64,000 nucleotides of DNA, from the NCBI GenBank assembly GCA_963678055.1, contig OY782679.1:1488001-1552000 (forward strand), written 5' to 3'. This DNA is from CAXXOK01 sp963678055 (GTDB taxonomy: Bacteria > Bacillota > Clostridia > Christensenellales > Aristaeellaceae). Position numbers and translations under genes: made by a program. A model generated the notes under the pieces. That model worked only from the letters and a program-made list of their open reading frames with translations. It did not search any database and was not told where the DNA came from. This document shows positions 61,591-64,000 of the stretch, piece by piece (position 1 is the first letter of the stretch; every line of letters begins with the position of its first letter).

Positions 61591-62355
61591 ATGAAACCAA
61601 GAGATGCGAACTATTTTGATACCGAAGTCTGCCAGCCGTTTTTCTCTAAAGGCGGCGACACTGGCATTGTATTGATTCATGGATTTACCGGCAGCGTTGC
61701 CCATATGCGCCCCCTGGGCGATGCACTGGCTGCGCTTGGGTATACTGTAATGGGCATCAACCTGCCCGGACATGCCACAACAGAAGCCGATATGGCCCGC
61801 TATGGCCGCAGAGAGTGGCTGCAAGCCGCTGTAGACGCTCAGACGTTTATGCGCTTTCACGCCTCAAAGGTCGTACTGTGCGGGCTTTCGATGGGCGCAT
61901 TGCTTTCGCTTTTGGTTGCCGAGCAAGGAAAGGCGGATGCCTGCGTTGCGATTTCTACGCCGCTGCCGGCTACCAATCGCTTGCTGCCGCTAACAGGGCT
62001 CTTTGGTCATGTTTTGCCACGCGTTGCATGGAATATCAAAGAAGAGCGTGCAATTCAGCTGGATCCGCAGTACGATAAAGGCTATACCGGCTTTCCAATG
62101 CGAAAAGGTGCGGATTTATACAAGTTAAGCCGAAAAGCGGAAACCCATCTGCACGATATTCATTGCCCGACGCTTATAATACAAAGCCTGGACGACCATA
62201 CGGTGTCCAGGCAAAGTGCGGATACGATTGAGCAAGGTGTTTCAAGCGAGATAAAGGAAAAGTTGATCCTTTCCGGCGTTCCACACGTTTGTACGATCTC
62301 CAAGAAACTCCCGGAGATTGTACAGGCAGTGGATGCGTTTGTAAAACCCCTTTAA
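61591..62355 (+). CDS. alpha/beta hydrolase, carboxylesterase (Est30-like)
   Basis: A 254-residue cytosolic serine esterase. HGFTGSVAHMRPLGDALAALGY holds the oxyanion loop, GLSMGALLSL the nucleophile Ser, DDHTVS the Asp and PHVCTI the His. The cap is short. It resembles Geobacillus Est30/monoacylglycerol lipase-type esterases. It is in the same run as ktrBA (4-bp gap), but no functional link is obvious. Confidence 0.88.
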   Translation: MKPRDANYFDTEVCQPFFSKGGDTGIVLIHGFTGSVAHMRPLGDALAALGYTVMGINLPGHATTEADMARYGRREWLQAAVDAQTFMRFHASKVVLCGLSMGALLSLLVAEQGKADACVAISTPLPATNRLLPLTGLFGHVLPRVAWNIKEERAIQLDPQYDKGYTGFPMRKGADLYKLSRKAETHLHDIHCPTLIIQSLDDHTVSRQSADTIEQGVSSEIKEKLILSGVPHVCTISKKLPEIVQAVDAFVKPL

Positions 62356-62358
62356 CGC

Positions 62359-63057
62359 TTATCCTTTGATAAATTTATCCATGATTTTCGGGTTGGCTTG
62401 AGGGTTGAGCAATAAGATTTGCGCTTTGATAGCTTCGGCGGCTTCCTCACTTGTGAGGGATGCCGCTTTTTTAAATACCGTCTCCGGGAAGAATGTTTCC
62501 ACCGCCGTAAACACTGTGGACGACCAGCCGTAGCTTTCGCCGGACTTGGATTGTTTTTGCTGTCTTGCACACATCGTGATAAACAGCTTCATTTGCAGTT
62601 CCGTTAGGGCGCGATCAAAACGCGATTTATGCTCCTTGTTTTGCAACCCCGAAAGCGCTTTGAGCGTATGCAACGGCACCGTACCTTGATCCCGAATACC
62701 ATCATAAATGCGCTTTGCATCGTGTGACATCAAGCCGTCTTCATAGGCTTCGTCAAAGCTGCGGTTTTGCCTGCGAACCGCCAGAAAGTACGGATACCAT
62801 TCCTGAGTAATGTATCCGCTCTTTTTAAAGAAGAGCTTTGCATAGGCGATATCGTCTCTTTCTTCCAGCACACGCATACGCCACTCCCAAGGATCGGTTT
62901 CAACTTCGCCGGTATGCCAGCGCACGGGTGTATCATATGGCGGCGCTTCGTTCCAGGACCAGTTGATTATCGAGTAGATGCCGTCACTTCCACCGCCACC
63001 CATCGAGAAACCGGCGTTTTGCAGCGCTTTGATAAAGTCATCGTAATGGCGAATCAT
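62359..63057 (-). CDS. AlkZ-related winged-helix protein
   Basis: A 232-residue protein related to the AlkZ/YcaQ family of winged-helix DNA glycosylases, but short. A conserved N-terminal region (DDFIKALQNAGFSMGGGGSDGIYSIINW) and RDQGTVPLHTLKALSGLQNKEHKSRFDRALTELQMKLFI match proteins usually annotated 'AlkZ-related'. The catalytic QxQ motif of true AlkZ is not evident, so glycosylase activity is doubtful. The ATG after AAAGGATGAAAAGCCG is preferred to an upstream GTG. It lies 7 bp after the P-type ATPase gene. Confidence 0.75.
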   Translation of the reverse strand: MIRHYDDFIKALQNAGFSMGGGGSDGIYSIINWSWNEAPPYDTPVRWHTGEVETDPWEWRMRVLEERDDIAYAKLFFKKSGYITQEWYPYFLAVRRQNRSFDEAYEDGLMSHDAKRIYDGIRDQGTVPLHTLKALSGLQNKEHKSRFDRALTELQMKLFITMCARQQKQSKSGESYGWSSTVFTAVETFFPETVFKKAASLTSEEAAEAIKAQILLLNPQANPKIMDKFIKG

Positions 63058-63064
63058 CGGCTTT

Positions 63065-64000
63065 TCATCCTTTCTCACTTTGCTTTTTCAGCGTTCTGGC
63101 TGCGTTTGCAATAGCAATCATACTGACACCGACATCGGCAAACACGGCCATCCATAATTCTGTTACCCCAGCGCTGGCCAAAACCAGTACTAACGCTTTC
63201 ACACCAAGTGCAAACACAATGTTTTGCCTGGCAATAGCAATGGTGCGCTTGGCAAGCCGGATAGCAAGCGATAGTTTTCGGGGATCATCGTCCATCAGAA
63301 CTATGTCAGCTGCTTCGACGGCGGCATCGCTGCCGAGCGCGCCCATGGCAACACCCACATCCGCCCGCGCCAGCACAGGAGCATCGTTAACACCGTCGCC
63401 AACAAAGAGAAGTGTTCCCTTATCTTGCTTCTGTAATAGCTGCTCTACGTGGGCTACCTTATCAGCCGGGAGCAGCTCCGCATGGACAGTTTGAATTGAT
63501 AACTGTTTCCCAATCTTATCAGCGATATCTTTCCGGTCGCCAGTGAGCAAAACAGTATGCTGTACACCGGCGCTGTACAGACTTTGGATTGCCCCGGCAG
63601 CGCTCGGTTTAATCTCATCAGAAATCTCAATATGTCCAAGATATTCGCCGTCCCTGGCCAGATGCACCACAACGCCGATGTGTGGGCAGTAGGGGAGGTC
63701 GATGTGATGTTGCTCCATCAACGCATTATTCCCGATTAAGTATTGATGGCCTTGGTATTCTGCGGCAATACCGTAACCCTGCAGTTCCTCTAATCCGGTT
63801 AAGGTTTGCGTTTCCACCGGGAGCTTGTTATGGTTACGGATTGACTGTGCAATGGGGTGAGTGGAGTACTGCTCAAGCGTTGCTGCGAGCTGTAACAGTT
63901 CTTCCGAGGTCAGCGCTTGTGGATGAATGCTGGTGACGTGGAATATGCCTTGGGTTAGCGTACCAGTCTTATCAAACACGACAGTATCCGCCCGCGCCAG
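63065..64000 (-). CDS. heavy-metal P-type ATPase (Zn/Cd type), C-terminal part
   Basis: The reading frame enters from the right edge, so only the last 311 residues are seen. It begins just before the phosphorylation site (VVFDKTGTLTQG) and contains GDRK, the hinge GDGVNDAPVLARADVGVAMG, and the final two helices with K in VKALVLVL and D in FADVGVSMIAIANAARTL. That Lys/Asp pair marks the P1B-2 (Zn/Cd/Pb) exporters rather than copper pumps, which have other residues there. The N-terminal metal-binding domain lies beyond the window. Confidence 0.9.
   Translation of the reverse strand: MARADTVVFDKTGTLTQGIFHVTSIHPQALTSEELLQLAATLEQYSTHPIAQSIRNHNKLPVETQTLTGLEELQGYGIAAEYQGHQYLIGNNALMEQHHIDLPYCPHIGVVVHLARDGEYLGHIEISDEIKPSAAGAIQSLYSAGVQHTVLLTGDRKDIADKIGKQLSIQTVHAELLPADKVAHVEQLLQKQDKGTLLFVGDGVNDAPVLARADVGVAMGALGSDAAVEAADIVLMDDDPRKLSLAIRLAKRTIAIARQNIVFALGVKALVLVLASAGVTELWMAVFADVGVSMIAIANAARTLKKQSEKG

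Overview
The window reads as a chromosomal segment of a Gram-positive bacterium, most likely a member of the Clostridia with roughly 50% GC. Pointers are a Rex redox repressor, an AddB nuclease, VanW/G5 and MltG wall proteins, a PASTA-domain Ser/Thr kinase with a PP2C partner, a KtrAB-type potassium system, a short YidC with a Jag partner, and strong GGAGG ribosome sites with frequent TTG/GTG starts. The species cannot be named from the sequence. I found no tRNA, rRNA, CRISPR array, insertion sequence or prophage; this is mostly core chromosome with a few accessory islands.

Layout. 0-7.8 kb: rsmA, a convergent secreted hypothetical, vanW-rex, and the minus-strand block rpmH-rnpA-yidD-yidC-jag. 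That block starts from a perfect consensus promoter, has an apparent attenuator between rpmH and rnpA, and ends in a terminator; neither dnaA nor mnmE is beside it. 7.9-16.4 kb: hisS-aspS, an RsiV-like protein with ftsK/spoIIIE, and pgi. 16.5-24.5 kb: a uronate catabolic island (kduD-like SDR, kdgK, kdgA with a C-terminal VOC-like domain, kduI, uxaB), a divergent LacI-family regulator and a SASA-family carbohydrate esterase. This would carry pectin-derived or hexuronate acids to pyruvate and glyceraldehyde-3-phosphate. No uronate isomerase, altronate dehydratase or transporter is in the window.

24.6-34 kb: pyrG, a minus-strand run exoA-yfcE-ylbF-mltG, mnmE, and divergent addB. 34.1-45.9 kb: a long plus-strand run from a D,D-carboxypeptidase through priA, def, fmt, rsmB, rlmN, PP2C, PASTA kinase, rsgA and rpe, mostly with overlapping or nearly touching genes and ending at a strong bidirectional terminator. 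45.9-57.2 kb is less ordinary: an isolated acyl-CoA synthetase, a small DUF4342-like membrane protein behind 11-bp-phased direct repeats, a secreted SH3/peptidoglycan-binding protein with an H...HxC C-terminal module, a 749-residue protein that looks like a coiled coil fused to a degenerate McrB-type AAA core, a class A PBP, and a Type I membrane protein with Ig-like repeats behind a structured 5' leader. 57.2-64 kb: DUF2461, a phosphohexomutase, KtrB/KtrA, an alpha/beta hydrolase, an AlkZ-related protein and the C-terminal part of a Zn/Cd-type P-ATPase that runs off the window.

The most promising unexplained items are the pseudo-McrB protein (49824-52073), the SH3/PG-binding protein with a possible cryptic L,D-transpeptidase-like site (48122-49438), and the leader RNA of the Ig-repeat protein (55046-55201). 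All functional statements come from reading motifs by eye; no database search was possible.
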